Positions 1-10,998 are shown, numbered from the stretch's first letter. The stretch is 64,000 nucleotides of DNA from Solirubrobacterales bacterium 67-14 (GCA_001897355.1 MKST01000005.1:36889-100888); one strand, 5' to 3'. Made by a program: numbers and translations. Notes: generated by a model from the sequence alone, not told the origin.

Positions 1-538
1 GGCCCGCCGTCGCGGCGCCGAGGTGACGGTGATCTGCGCCAACGTGAACCTGCCTGCCCCGGCCGGCGCCAAGCGGGTGGATGTCGAATCCACGGTCGAC
101 CTGGCCCGGGCCTGCCGGGAACAGTTCCCCGCCCACGACCTGCTGCTGATGGCCGCCGCCCCGGCCGACTTCACCGTCTCGGGATCCTCCAACGAGAAGC
201 TCTCGCGGACCGGCGGCGAGTTCACCCTGACCCTGGTCCCGACCGAGGACATCCTCGCCGGCCTTGCCGCGAACCGGATCGAGGGCCAGACCGTGGTCGG
301 CTTCGCCGCCCAGCACGGCGGCGACGCGATCGGCCGGGCTCGCCAGAAGCTGGAGCGGAAGGGTGCCGACATGATCGTCCTCAACGACGTCTCCGACAAG
401 ACGATCGGCTTCGACTCGAGTGAGAACGCGGTCACCCTGGTCACCGCCGAAGACGAGCGCGAGGTCGCCAAGGCGCCGAAGGGTGAGATCGCCGACCGCA
501 TCCTCGACCGCGCGGTCGAGCTCCGGGCACAGGGCTGA
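1..538 (+). CDS. coaBC: Coenzyme A biosynthesis bifunctional protein CoaBC, C-terminal part (5' cut by window)
   Basis: The reading frame is open from the first base, so the gene starts outside the window. What remains is the CoaB half, phosphopantothenate-cysteine ligase, which joins CTP-activated 4'-phosphopantothenate to cysteine in CoA synthesis. The opening residues RRRGAEVTVICANVNLP match the conserved 'GA.VTLI.GPV.L' segment of the ligase. They are followed by the AAAPADF segment, the EKL lysine region and the VGFAAQ strand that are usual in CoaB. The protein ends in a short 'ADRILDRAVELR' helix, the normal C-terminus. The N-terminal CoaC decarboxylase domain is not visible. dtd follows after 9 bases and is probably co-transcribed. 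Confidence 0.9.
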   Translation, partial: ARRRGAEVTVICANVNLPAPAGAKRVDVESTVDLARACREQFPAHDLLLMAAAPADFTVSGSSNEKLSRTGGEFTLTLVPTEDILAGLAANRIEGQTVVGFAAQHGGDAIGRARQKLERKGADMIVLNDVSDKTIGFDSSENAVTLVTAEDEREVAKAPKGEIADRILDRAVELRAQG

Positions 539-547
539 CGGCAACCC

Positions 548-964
548 TTGCGGGCGCTGGTCCAGAGAGTGAGCCGCGCCTCGGTCGCGGTGGGCGGGGA
601 AACCGTCTCGGAGATCGGCCCGGGCATGCTGGTCCTGCTCGGCGTGAAGAAGGGCGACACACCGGCCGAGGCCGAAAAGATCGCGACAAAGCTGCTCAAG
701 CTGCGGATTTTCGAGGACGAGGAAGGCCGCATGAACGAGCCGCTCGGCGAGCGGGAGATCCTCTGCATCAGCCAGTTCACCCTCTACGGCGGCACCCGCA
801 AGGGCAACCGACCGAGCTGGATCGAAGCGGCCGGGGGCGAGGAAGCGGAACCGCTCTACGACCTGGTCTGCGAACGACTTGGCGCGAAGAAGGGCATCTT
901 CGGGGCCGAGATGAAGGTCGACCTGGTGAACGAGGGGCCGGTCACCCTGCTGCTCGAAGCCTGA
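548..964 (+). CDS. dtd: D-aminoacyl-tRNA deacylase
   Basis: This enzyme hydrolyses D-aminoacyl-tRNAs, and also Gly-tRNA(Ala), to keep D-amino acids out of translation. The 138 residues are close to the usual 145. The N-terminus MRALVQRVSRASV is the family signature, and the start codon is TTG. The active-site segments are present: SQFTLYGGTRKGNRPSW around residues 77-93 and the C-terminal NEGPVT loop, which carries the Gly-cisPro type recognition motif. It lies 9 bases after coaBC on the same strand. A convergent gene ends 12 bases beyond its stop. Confidence 0.95.
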   Translation: MRALVQRVSRASVAVGGETVSEIGPGMLVLLGVKKGDTPAEAEKIATKLLKLRIFEDEEGRMNEPLGEREILCISQFTLYGGTRKGNRPSWIEAAGGEEAEPLYDLVCERLGAKKGIFGAEMKVDLVNEGPVTLLLEA

Positions 965-975
965 GCTCTAGTCCT

Positions 976-1860
976 TCAGTCGTCGAAGACTGGACGGCCG
1001 CGCTTGTCGTACTCGGTCCCCCGAGGAATGAACTCGCGGGCCACGAAGATTCGGGTCACCACCTTCCCGTCCTGGTCACGCCCCAGCAGGTAGAAGCGGT
1101 CCGTGGGGATGTCGGCTACCCGGAAGACGTTGTCGTGAATCGGCACCTCGCCGTACCCTGGGTAGTCGATCTCCAGGGTGGCGACCCGGTCTGTGACCAA
1201 GCCGACCGTCCCGCTCCAGGTGGTTGATTCTCCTGTCCTCATCGTGGTGGCAAGGCCTCTCCGTTCGACCTGCTTGATCGTGCCGCAGTCGCCGCCGTGG
1301 TAGCGGTCGAACACGATGCAGACCTTTCCGTTCATCGAGACCACGGCCACCTTGTCTCCCAGATCCGTCGTGGTCTCGCCCCAGGCCCCGATCCGGCCCG
1401 GTTTCTGTTTCACGTACGACTTCCAGTTCGGGTCGTTGGCCCTGGGACCGGCCGGCGGTGCCTTGGGGAGAACCATCCTGGGCAAGAGCAGCCAGTGCTT
1501 CAACCGTTCGGGGAGCTCGTCGAGCCCTCGGTCGGTCATCGGCTCGAGAATCGAAAAATGGCCGAGCCCGTAGGCCGACTCGTCGACCGAAAGGCCGGCG
1601 TTGCGGTCCAGGCCCATCATTCGTTCGAACCGGTCCAGCGGGCTGGTGCCGGTCGTGGCCCAGGCGACGCCGTACCCGACCACGACCATCGCCGCCAGGA
1701 CCGCCAGCAGGTTGAGGATTCCCCGAAGCCGCCGTCTGCGCCTGCGGGTCGTTCGCTGTTCCCGCTGGGACCGCATGATGCTGGCCAGCAGATCCTTCGG
1801 CGGTACCGCCGTGGTGGGAGCCGGATCGGCGGATCGGAGTCGCTTCCAGTCGTCGCTCAT
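976..1860 (-). CDS. Membrane-anchored protein coupled to an ECF sigma factor (possible anti-sigma partner)
   Basis: The family is not recognised. I place the start at the ATG at 1860, whose first bases overlap the stop of the sigma-factor gene (ATGA), giving 294 residues. Residues 1-45 are a charged cytosolic segment with a basic RRRRRRLRG run. A single transmembrane helix covers about 47-69 (NLLAVLAAMVVVGYGVAWA). The remaining 220 or so residues should be outside the cell and include two cysteines (GKVCIVFD and GGDCGT). Translational coupling to an ECF sigma gene plus one membrane span is the usual layout of an anti-sigma factor. No zinc anti-sigma HxxxCxxC motif is seen, so this role is an inference. 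Confidence 0.7.
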   Translation of the reverse strand: MSDDWKRLRSADPAPTTAVPPKDLLASIMRSQREQRTTRRRRRRLRGILNLLAVLAAMVVVGYGVAWATTGTSPLDRFERMMGLDRNAGLSVDESAYGLGHFSILEPMTDRGLDELPERLKHWLLLPRMVLPKAPPAGPRANDPNWKSYVKQKPGRIGAWGETTTDLGDKVAVVSMNGKVCIVFDRYHGGDCGTIKQVERRGLATTMRTGESTTWSGTVGLVTDRVATLEIDYPGYGEVPIHDNVFRVADIPTDRFYLLGRDQDGKVVTRIFVAREFIPRGTEYDKRGRPVFDD

Positions 1861-2387
1861 GGTCGTTCTTCTTTCGGTGTTGCGGTGATGCCGGTTGCGG
1901 GCGAGTCCCCGAGCTGCTCCCGGAAGCGTCGGCGGGCACGGCTCAGCCGCACCCGAAATGTGGCTGGCCGGATCCCCAGGGATGTCGCGGCTTCCTTCGG
2001 GGTCAGGTCTTCCCAGGCGACCAGCAGGAGGGCTTCGCGGTCGATCGGGTCCAGGGCACTCAGGGCGCGATCGATCTCTGGGTCCGGGGAATCGATGACG
2101 AACTCGGGAGCGGCCGGGTCCTCGATCTCGAACGACGCGGGATCGAGGGGCGAGGGGGCCGACTCGCGGTACTCGGCCAGCAGGAGATTTCGGGCCGTGG
2201 CCAGAAGCCAGGGCCGACAATGGTCGGGGTCGATGTCATCGAGCCGTCGCCAGGCGACCGAGAGGGTCTCAGCAGCGATCGCCGCGGGGTCCCGGCTGCC
2301 TCGCCTGCGGGCGAACGCCTCGATCAGCCCGTAGTGGGCGAAAACCCGCTCGAACCGCTTTTCTGGACTGTCCTTGTCCTTGCCCAC
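1857..2387 (-). CDS. ECF-type RNA polymerase sigma factor
   Basis: A 176-residue sigma-70 family protein with only regions 2 and 4, as in ECF sigmas. Region 2 runs from about residue 10 to 75, with the WRRLDDIDPDHCRPWLLATARNL segment. A 30-residue acidic/proline-rich linker follows. Region 4 (LSALDPIDREALLLVAWEDL, then a helix-turn-helix with KEAATSLGIRPATFRVRLSRARRR) ends near residue 160. It starts with GTG at 2387. The stop overlaps the start of the membrane-anchored gene downstream, so both are made from one message. The target promoters cannot be told from the sequence. Confidence 0.85.
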   Translation of the reverse strand: MGKDKDSPEKRFERVFAHYGLIEAFARRRGSRDPAAIAAETLSVAWRRLDDIDPDHCRPWLLATARNLLLAEYRESAPSPLDPASFEIEDPAAPEFVIDSPDPEIDRALSALDPIDREALLLVAWEDLTPKEAATSLGIRPATFRVRLSRARRRFREQLGDSPATGITATPKEERP

Positions 2388-2465
2388 TGGGGGAGTATGT
2401 GCGAAATGGCCCCGATCGTTACCGGGGCGGCAAATTGCGCCCTTTCGTCGACTTGATGCAGGGGC

Positions 2466-2471
2466 TATACT
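2466..2471 (+). promoter_or_regulatory. Putative -10 box for the rimP-nusA-infB operon
   Basis: TATACT lies 32 bases before the attenuator hairpin and 84 bases before rimP, in the gap between the divergent sigma gene and the operon. The match at -10 is good, but the -35 region at 17-18 bp spacing (CTTTCGT, 2442-2448) is weak. The local context is AT-richer than its neighbours. The assignment is tentative. Confidence 0.4.
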
Positions 2472-2502
2472 GGTAGGTGCTTTTCCCCTTCAAGCTGTGT
2501 CG

Positions 2503-2529
2503 AAAAGTGGGCCTTGCCCGCTTTTTTTT
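2503..2529 (+). terminator. Intrinsic terminator/attenuator in the leader of the rimP-nusA operon
   Basis: A GTGGGC/GCCCGC stem (2507-2512 with 2516-2521) encloses the triloop CTT. The preceding AAAA can extend the stem by pairing with the first Ts. Eight consecutive Ts follow at 2522-2529. This is a textbook intrinsic terminator, unusual in this GC-rich genome. It lies between the likely promoter and rimP (2555), so it can only act on transcription entering rimP-nusA-infB. NusA itself stimulates pausing and termination at such sites, which suggests autoregulation. Confidence 0.75.
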
Positions 2530-2554
2530 GGCCCTCAGGCCGGATTCCCACCCC

Positions 2555-2992
2555 ATGAACCCCACCCCCCAGGACATAGAAAACCGCCTTGCGGAGATCG
2601 ATCCCGAGATCGAGTTTCTGGCGCTGGAAAGCGCCGGAGGCGACGGCCTGCGGCTTTTCATCGACCACCCGGGCGGGGTCACGCTGGACCTCTGCCAGCA
2701 GGTGACCTCGGGGCTCCAGGACGTGTTGGTCGACCACTCGCTTGAAGTCTCGTCGCCCGGCCCCGAGAGGCCGTTGACCAAACCGTCGCATTTCGAGCGT
2801 TTCACCGGCCGCCGTGCCAAGGTGACCACGCGCGAGCCGCAGGACGGCCGGAAGAACTTCACCGGAACCATCGTCGCGGCTCGGGAAAGCGAGTTCGTCC
2901 TCGAATCGGACGGCCAGAATTTCGATATTCCTTACGCGAGCATCGAGCGCTCGCACCTCGTGCCAGAAATCCCCCAAGGAGCAGCCAAGTGA
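2555..2992 (+). CDS. rimP: Ribosome maturation factor RimP
   Basis: RimP assists 30S subunit assembly. I chose the ATG at 2555 (MNPTPQDIENRL), giving 145 residues. An in-frame start at 2477 would translate through the leader terminator. The N-terminal alpha/beta domain carries EIDPEIEFLALESAGG and the conserved LRLFIDHPGGVTLDLCQQV segment. It is followed by LEVSSPGPERPLTKPSHFERF, which is strongly diagnostic, and by the C-terminal SH3-like domain (FTGTIVAARESEFVLE). Its stop overlaps the GTG start of nusA by four bases. The rimP-nusA-infB order is conserved across bacteria. Confidence 0.93.
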   Translation: MNPTPQDIENRLAEIDPEIEFLALESAGGDGLRLFIDHPGGVTLDLCQQVTSGLQDVLVDHSLEVSSPGPERPLTKPSHFERFTGRRAKVTTREPQDGRKNFTGTIVAARESEFVLESDGQNFDIPYASIERSHLVPEIPQGAAK

Positions 2993-4652
2993 CCCAAGAG
3001 ATCGTCGACGCAGTTCGAGTACTCGAACAGGAGAAGGGAATCGCCGCCGACACCCTGATGGACGCGCTGGAAGATGCGCTGCTCTCCGCCTACCGCAAGA
3101 GCCCCGGGTCGGCCAAGTACGCCCGGGTCGATCTCGACCACGAGACCGGGGACTTCCGGGTCTTCGAGCTGATCCTGCCGGCCGAGCTGGAGGAGAAGCT
3201 GCTCGAGGAGGCCGCGGCCGAGCAGGAGCGGACGATCAACCCGGAGACCGGCGAGTACAACGAGCCGGAGGAGCCGGAGATCGATCCCGAGGTGCTGGAG
3301 CCCTACCGCGACCAGATCGAGACCCGGGACGTGACCCCGGACGACTTCGGCCGGATCGCCGCCCAGACCGCCAAGCAGGTGATCTACCAGCGGATCCGCG
3401 AGGCCGAGCGCCAGATGATGTTCGAGGAGTACCGCGACCGGGTCGGCGAGCTGATCACCGGCCTGATCCAGCAGTCGGACAAGCGCTACACGCTGGTCCA
3501 GCTGCGTGAGCGGGTCGAGGCGCTGCTGCCCAAGTCCGAGCAGGTCTACAGCGAGCGCTACGACCACGGCATGCGGGTCAAGGCCGTGATCACCGACGTC
3601 TCCGAGTCGACCAAGGGTCCGAGCATCGTGGTCTCGCGCCGCAGCCCCGAGCTGATCAAGGGGCTGTTCGAGCTCGAGGTGCCGGAGATCGCCGACAAGC
3701 TGGTCGAGATCGTCGGCGTCGCCCGCGAGCCCGGCTACCGCTCGAAGATCGCCGTCGTCTCCCATGCCGACGGGGTCGACCCGGTCGGCGCCTGCGTCGG
3801 CCCCCGCGGCTCGCGCGTCCGCATGGTCGTCTCCGAGCTGCGCGGCGAGAAGATCGACATCATCCCTTACAACGAGGAGCCCGCCCGCTTCGTCGCCAAG
3901 GCGCTCTCGCCGGCCCGGGTCCGCGAGGTCCTGGTCGACGACGAGGAGATGCAGGCGACCGTGGTGGTGCCGGACGACCAGCTCTCGCTGGCGATCGGCC
4001 GCGACGGCCAGAACGCCCGCCTCGCCGCCCGCCTGACCGGCTGGCGGGTCGACATCAAGTCCGAGAGCGAGTTCGCCCGAGAGGAAAGCGAGCACGAGTA
4101 CGAGGGCGAAGAGGAATTCGACGGTCGCTGCATGGCCGTCCTCTCCAGCGGCCGCCGCTGCCCGAACGCCGCGGTTTCCGGCTCGACCTACTGCCAGCTG
4201 CCGCAGCACCAGGCGCTTTCGCGTTTCTCGACCAGCCACGTCGGCGTGCTCGCCGAGCTGAGTGACGAGGACATCGCCCTGCTGGCCGATCCCGACGCCG
4301 ACGAGACGGCGGTCGGGGCGATCGTGGCCGGTGCCGAGGCCGGCTTCGTCGAGCCGAGCGGGGAAGAGGAAGTCGCGCCCGAGGAGGCGGCCGCCGAGCA
4401 GGCGGAAGCCGAGGTCGAGGCCGACGAGCAGCTGGTCGAAGAGGCCGAAGCCGAGCTCGAAGCCGATGACCAGGTAGCCGACGAACTGGTCGCCGAAGAA
4501 GACTCGGCCGCCGAGGCCGAGGAAGAAGCCGCCGAGGAGGAGGCCGGTGAAGAGCTGGCTGCCGCCGAGGAGGCCGAGGCAGAAGCCGAACTTGAAGCAG
4601 CCGAGGCCGAAGGGGCCGAAGAGCAAGCTGAAGCGGCGGAAGGCGAGGCCGA

Positions 4653-4656
<4 letters not shown>
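2989..4656 (+). CDS. nusA: Transcription termination/antitermination protein NusA with extra C-terminal zinc-like motif and acidic tail
   Basis: NusA binds RNA polymerase and nascent RNA, controlling pausing, termination and antitermination. The order is an N-terminal polymerase-binding domain (about 1-185), S1 (about 190-255), KH1 with [20 protein letters not shown] and KH2 with [20 protein letters not shown] (to about 370). The remainder is not standard. Residues 381-407 have three cysteines and a histidine (C381, C391, C402, H407; pattern [18 protein letters not shown]) that resemble a small zinc knuckle. From about residue 425 to 555 there is a highly acidic Ala/Glu-rich tail. The start is GTG, overlapping the rimP stop. 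Its stop likewise overlaps the infB start, so the three genes are translationally coupled. Confidence 0.95.
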
Positions 4657-7031
<2,375 letters not shown>

Positions 7032-7042
7032 GCGGTCGGAAA

Positions 7043-7405
7043 GTGTCGAAGGCCCGGATGCGCAGGGTGAACGAGGTGCTTCGTCAGGTGATTTCCGACG
7101 CGATCACCAATGACCTGAGCGATCCTCGGCTGGAGATGGCCACAGTCACTTCGGTCGACACCACCCCCGACCTCCGGCACGCCAAGGTGTACTTCACGGT
7201 GCTCGGCGACGAACAAGCCAAGGAAGATGCCCTGAAGGGCCTGAAGCGGGCCCACAGCCTGCTGCAGGGCAAGATCGCCGCCGAGACCCGTATGAAGCAC
7301 ACACCGGCCCTGGCCTTCGCATACGACGACTCGATCGAATCCGGCATGAGGATCGACGCCCTGCTGGCCGAAGGCGAGACAACCGGCCAGGGGGAGGGAC
7401 AATGA
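7043..7405 (+). CDS. rbfA: 30S ribosome-binding factor RbfA
   Basis: RbfA is a single KH-domain protein that matures the 5' end of 16S rRNA on the 30S particle. The 120 residues start with GTG and show the family signature: RMRRVNEVLRQVISDAI, then DLSDPRLEMATVTSVDTTPDLRHAKVYFTV with the kinked KH helix. It ends with a short acidic tail. Its stop overlaps the start of the DHH phosphoesterase by four bases (ATGA), continuing the coupled operon. Confidence 0.95.
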   Translation: MSKARMRRVNEVLRQVISDAITNDLSDPRLEMATVTSVDTTPDLRHAKVYFTVLGDEQAKEDALKGLKRAHSLLQGKIAAETRMKHTPALAFAYDDSIESGMRIDALLAEGETTGQGEGQ

Positions 7406-8418
7406 ACCCGGCCGCGGCCAGCCATCTGGTCGTCAAGGGCAACCTGGAAGAGATCGCCGGGCTGATCCGGGACGAGCAGAAGTTCCTGCTGACCACGCAT
7501 GAGGGCCCGGACGGGGACGCGCTCGGCTCGCTGCTCGGCATGCACCACCTGCTGGAGAGCCTGGGCAAGGACTCGGTCATGTTCCTCGCCGCCAAGGAGT
7601 TCCCGCTGCCGATCGAGTACCGGCACCTGCCGCTCGAAGGCGTCTTCCACGAGCCGCCGGCCGATGTGCGGGACCGGGTCGTGGTCTTCCTGGACTGCGG
7701 CAACATCGACCGCATGCCGGTCGACTTCCTGCGGGAGGACGGCAAGCTGGTCGTCAACATCGACCACCACCATGACAACACCGAGTTCGGCGATCTCAAC
7801 TTCGTCGACGCCGGTGCATCCTGCACCGCCGAGATCGTCTACGAACTGGCGGTCTTGCTCGACGTCAAGGTCTCCCCGGCGATGGCTCGGGCGCTCTACA
7901 TCGGGATCGTCACCGACACCGGCAAGTTCATGTACGACGCGACCGACGCCCGCACCCACCGGGTCGCGGCCGACCTGATCGAGGCGGGGGTGGACGTCGA
8001 CGACGTCAACCGGCGCCTCTACGAGAGCGTGCCGATCGAGAAGCTGCGGCTCTTGACCAGGGCGCTCGACCACCTCGAACTCCGCTGTGACGGCCAGCTG
8101 ATCATCAGCTACATCACCGATCAGGACTACGAAGAGACCGGGGCCGGGGAGGAGATGACCGAAGGGATCATCGACAACCTGCGGGCGGTCGACGGGATCC
8201 GGGTCGCGGCCGTGATCCGCGACCAGGTGAGCCGTGGGCACTCGGCCCGCAAGATCAGCCTCCGGGCCGGGGACGACCACACGGATGTTTCCGTTCTCGC
8301 CCGCAAGTTCGGTGGCGGGGGCCACGTGCGCGCGGCCGGCTGCTCGACCGAGCTGAGCTTCGACGAGATCGTCACCGAGCTCTGCGACGGCCTGGACGAG
8401 CAGCCGCTTCCCTCCTGA
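7402..8418 (+). CDS. nrnA: DHH/DHHA1 phosphoesterase, NrnA-like nanoRNase / pAp phosphatase
   Basis: This enzyme degrades 2-5 nt RNAs and dephosphorylates 3'-phosphoadenosine 5'-phosphate. Motif I is HEGPDGDALGS (residues 33-43), motif II VVFLDCGN, motif III the DHH triplet in NIDHHHDN, and motif IV GIVTDTGKFMY. The C-terminal DHHA1 substrate-binding domain has GGGGHVRAAGC. The 338 residues fit the family. It lies between rbfA and truB, a place often held by nrnA in Gram-positive bacteria. With PNPase, RNase J and RNase Y nearby, it would complete RNA turnover to mononucleotides. Confidence 0.93.
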   Translation: MNPAAASHLVVKGNLEEIAGLIRDEQKFLLTTHEGPDGDALGSLLGMHHLLESLGKDSVMFLAAKEFPLPIEYRHLPLEGVFHEPPADVRDRVVVFLDCGNIDRMPVDFLREDGKLVVNIDHHHDNTEFGDLNFVDAGASCTAEIVYELAVLLDVKVSPAMARALYIGIVTDTGKFMYDATDARTHRVAADLIEAGVDVDDVNRRLYESVPIEKLRLLTRALDHLELRCDGQLIISYITDQDYEETGAGEEMTEGIIDNLRAVDGIRVAAVIRDQVSRGHSARKISLRAGDDHTDVSVLARKFGGGGHVRAAGCSTELSFDEIVTELCDGLDEQPLPS

Positions 8419-8435
8419 ACGGCAACGGGCGGAAT

Positions 8436-9302
8436 TTGGCCGCAGAACCCGAAACGGGCGTATTGATAGTCGACAAGCCGGCCGGGGTCACCTCGCATGA
8501 CGTGGTCGCCCGGGTACGGCGCGAGCGCGGCGGAAAGGTCGGACACGCGGGGACCTTGGACCCCTTCGCGACCGGGGTGCTGACCATCCTGCTCGGCCGG
8601 GCCACCCGCCTGCAGCGCTACCTGCTCGAGCTGCCCAAGACCTATGTCGCGACCGCGAAACTGGGCTGGCGCTCCAGCACGGGCGACCCCGACGGCGAGT
8701 TGACCGAGACCGGGATCCTGCCGGAGAAGCTGGAGCTCCCGACCGGCAAGGTCGAGCAGATGGTGCCGATGACCTCGGCCGTCAAGGTCGACGGCGAGCG
8801 GCTCTACAAACGAGCCCACCGCGGCGAGGAGAGCGAAGACAGGCCGGTGCGAGAGGTCGAGGTCTACCGGGCCGAGCTGCTCGACCAGCCTGCCGGAGGA
8901 CCCGGCGTGGACAGCCGGCTGGAGGTCGGCCAGGAGGTGCGTTTCGAGGTCGAGGTCAGCTCCGGCACCTACGTCCGAACCCTGGTCGAGACCCTGGGCG
9001 ACGCCTACTGCTCGGCGCTGCGGCGCACCGCGGTCGGCCCGCTGGACATCTCCCGCCAAGGCCAGGTGCTCGGCCCCCAGCAGGCGCTTTGCTTCCTGCC
9101 CGAGGTCGCGCTGGACGAGGCTCAGGCCCGGGCGATCTCCTACGGCCAGAAGGTGCCGGTGGAGGCGGTTGAACTGCCAGCCGCCGTTCAGGCAGACCCT
9201 TCGGGGAGTTTCCGGTTGGTCCACGCGGATAACCTGATTGCCGTGGCCCGTCTAGCCGACCAAAACCTCCGGCCCGAAGTGGTCCTGGAGCCCGCCTCAT
9301 GA
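8436..9302 (+). CDS. truB: tRNA pseudouridine(55) synthase TruB
   Basis: TruB makes pseudouridine 55 in the T-loop of tRNAs. The 288-residue protein starts with TTG at 8436. It shows the KPAGVTSHDVV motif followed by GHAGTLDPFATGVL, in which D42 is the catalytic aspartate. The RYLLELPKTYVATAKLGW strand and SSGTYVRTLVETLG, both typical of TruB, follow. The C-terminal part is compact. The stop overlaps the ATG of ribF (ATGA), a pairing (truB-ribF) widely conserved next to rpsO. Confidence 0.95.
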   Translation: MAAEPETGVLIVDKPAGVTSHDVVARVRRERGGKVGHAGTLDPFATGVLTILLGRATRLQRYLLELPKTYVATAKLGWRSSTGDPDGELTETGILPEKLELPTGKVEQMVPMTSAVKVDGERLYKRAHRGEESEDRPVREVEVYRAELLDQPAGGPGVDSRLEVGQEVRFEVEVSSGTYVRTLVETLGDAYCSALRRTAVGPLDISRQGQVLGPQQALCFLPEVALDEAQARAISYGQKVPVEAVELPAAVQADPSGSFRLVHADNLIAVARLADQNLRPEVVLEPAS

Positions 9303-10183
9303 TCAAGGTGACCCCGCTTGGCGAAGCCGAATTTCGCTCGCGCAAGATCGCGATCGGAACCTTCGACGGGGTCCACGTCGGGCATCGGGCAGTGATCGAG
9401 GGCGCCGACACGGTGCTCACCTTCGAGCCACATCCGCTCGAGATCCTGCATCCGGCGGCCGCACCGAAGCTGCTCATGCCCTTCGACGTCAAGCGCGACG
9501 TGCTGGACGGTCTCGGGGTGGAGGAGATGATCGTCATCCCCTTCGACGAGTCGTTCACGAAGATCACCGCCGAGCAGTTCATCGAGGAGATCCTGATCGC
9601 CCGCCTGGGGGCGGAGGAAGTCTCGGTCGGCGACAACTTCCGCTTCGGCCAGAAGGCCCAGGGCACCCCGCAGATGCTGGCCGAGCGGCCCGAGTTCACC
9701 ACCCGGGTGGAACCGCTGGTCGAGGTCGACGGGGAGGCCGTTTCCTCGACCCGGATCAGGGCCTTGGTCGCGGCCGGCGACATGGAGCTGGCCCGTCGTT
9801 GCCTCGGGGTGCCGTTCATGGTCGAAGGCGAGGTGGTCACCGGCGACCAGCGCGGCCGTGAGCTCGGCTTCCCGACCGCGAACATCGTGCCCGACGACCG
9901 GTTCGTCCATCCTGGACACGGCGTGTATGCCGCCTTCGCCGATGGCCTTCCGGCGGCCGCGAACATCGGTGTCAGGCCGACTTTCGACACCGGCCGGGGC
10001 GTGCTGATCGAGACCTACATCCTCGACCAGGACGTCGATCTCTACGGTCGGATCCTCCGGGTGGCCTTCGTCGAGCGGCTCCGGGGCGAGAAAAGGTTCG
10101 ACTCGGTCGAGGAGCTGATCGAGGAGATGAAGAGGGATGTAGAGAAGACGAGGGCCGTCTGTGCTAGCTTCCATCGGCCGTGA
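9299..10183 (+). CDS. ribF: Bifunctional riboflavin kinase / FAD synthetase
   Basis: RibF phosphorylates riboflavin to FMN and adenylylates FMN to FAD. Residues 1-165 form the nucleotidyltransferase domain, with [16 protein letters not shown] in place of the usual FFDGVHLGH, the [10 protein letters not shown] strand and [13 protein letters not shown]. Residues 175-294 form the kinase domain, with [14 protein letters not shown] as the ATP/flavin loop and NIGVRPTFD. The 294-residue length is normal. Coupled to truB by a four-base overlap. rpsO starts 44 bases after its stop. Confidence 0.94.
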   Translation: MIKVTPLGEAEFRSRKIAIGTFDGVHVGHRAVIEGADTVLTFEPHPLEILHPAAAPKLLMPFDVKRDVLDGLGVEEMIVIPFDESFTKITAEQFIEEILIARLGAEEVSVGDNFRFGQKAQGTPQMLAERPEFTTRVEPLVEVDGEAVSSTRIRALVAAGDMELARRCLGVPFMVEGEVVTGDQRGRELGFPTANIVPDDRFVHPGHGVYAAFADGLPAAANIGVRPTFDTGRGVLIETYILDQDVDLYGRILRVAFVERLRGEKRFDSVEELIEEMKRDVEKTRAVCASFHRP

Positions 10184-10227
10184 ACGGGTCCGCCCGTGAC
10201 CCGAAACCAAGGATTTTTGAAGAAGAA

Positions 10228-10497
10228 ATGACACTGACCAAAGAGAACAAGGCCGAACTGATCAGCAAGTACGGCAAGTCCGAGGGCGACACCGGCTCGA
10301 CCGAAGTCCAGGTTGCCCTGCTTACCGAGCGCATCAACGATCTGACCGGCCACCTGCGCGAGCACGGGAAGGATCACCATTCCCGCCGCGGCCTGCTGAT
10401 GATGGTCGGCAAGCGTCGCCGCCTGCTGCGTTACCTCGAGCGGACCGACGTCGAGCGTTACCGCGCTCTCGTCGCCGATCTCGGCCTGCGCCATTGA
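10228..10497 (+). CDS. rpsO: 30S ribosomal protein S15
   Basis: S15 binds 16S rRNA early in assembly and forms a bridge to the 50S subunit. The ATG at 10228 gives 89 residues, exactly the usual length; a longer in-frame start at 10180 overlaps ribF and is not needed. A purine run (GAAGAAGAA) precedes the start. Diagnostic segments are [20 protein letters not shown], the [20 protein letters not shown] loop that contacts helix 22, and [10 protein letters not shown]. Its stop overlaps the TTG start of the next gene (TTGA). Confidence 0.97.
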   Translation: MTLTKENKAELISKYGKSEGDTGSTEVQVALLTERINDLTGHLREHGKDHHSRRGLLMMVGKRRRLLRYLERTDVERYRALVADLGLRH

Positions 10498-10952
10498 TCG
10501 AAGTCGGGGCCAAGGCTCCGGACTTCACCCTGCCTGACCACGCCGGTCAGGAAATTTCCCTGTCGGATTTCGCCGGCCGAAGGGTGCTGCTCGCTTTCTA
10601 CCCACTCGATTTCAGCCCGGTCTGTTCGGATCAGCTCGCCCAGTACCGCGGCATCCAGGGCGAGCTGGAGGAGGCCGGCGTCACCCTGGTCGGGATCAGC
10701 GTCGATTCCGCCTTCGCCCACAAGGCCTTCCGCGAACAGCTGGGAATCGAAACCTCGCTGCTGGCCGACTTCGAGCCCAAGGGCGCCGTGGCCGAGTCAT
10801 ACGGCGCCTACCTCGGCCAGGCCGGGCATTCCAACCGCTCCCTGGTCCTGATCGGACCGGACGGCACCGTCGAGTGGGTCCACGAGACCGCGACCCCGCT
10901 CGACATCCCCGGCCCGGACCTGATCCTCAGGGCAATCCAGGCTTTGAACTGA
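10494..10952 (+). CDS. Peroxiredoxin, 1-Cys AhpE/BCP-like
   Basis: A thioredoxin-fold peroxidase that reduces hydroperoxides. The 152 residues begin at a TTG overlapping the rpsO stop. The peroxidatic cysteine is C44 in [12 protein letters not shown], with Ser41 taking the place of the usual Thr. The chain has no second cysteine, so there is no intramolecular resolving residue. This suits an AhpE-type 1-Cys enzyme, which needs mycothiol, mycoredoxin or a similar reductant, rather than a classical 2-Cys Bcp. The coupling to rpsO suggests constitutive expression. Confidence 0.85.
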   Translation: MIEVGAKAPDFTLPDHAGQEISLSDFAGRRVLLAFYPLDFSPVCSDQLAQYRGIQGELEEAGVTLVGISVDSAFAHKAFREQLGIETSLLADFEPKGAVAESYGAYLGQAGHSNRSLVLIGPDGTVEWVHETATPLDIPGPDLILRAIQALN

Positions 10953-10953
10953 A

Positions 10954-10998
10954 CGACAGCGGACTTTTCAGCAGATAAGTCTGAAAAGTCCGCTGTCG
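10954..10998. repeat. 18-bp perfect inverted repeat between the peroxiredoxin gene and pnp
   Basis: Bases 10954-10971 are perfectly complementary to 10981-10998, with a 9-base loop. The arm centre is GCGGACTTTTC, AT-richer than its surroundings. There is no T-tract after it. It starts one base after the upstream stop and lies about 145 bases before pnp. It could be a factor-independent terminator without Us, or a double-stranded processing site in the pnp leader. Similar long perfect stems occur at 19400, 30243 and 34725. Confidence 0.8.

Noticed and set aside
1297..2334. Plus-strand open frames across the sigma factor and its partner gene.
   Set aside because: The minus-strand reading gives a clear ECF sigma and a membrane protein with coupled start and stop. 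The plus-strand products are low-complexity.
2453..2471. TTGATG (2453-2458) as the -35 box for the TATACT at 2466.
   Set aside because: The spacing is only 7 bases, far from the 16-18 needed.
2932..4626. Long open frames on the minus strand opposite nusA, infB, pnp, dut/hflX and others.
   Set aside because: High-GC codon use creates long antisense frames. They have Leu/Gly/Ala- or Arg-rich compositions without family features and lie exactly opposite well-identified genes.
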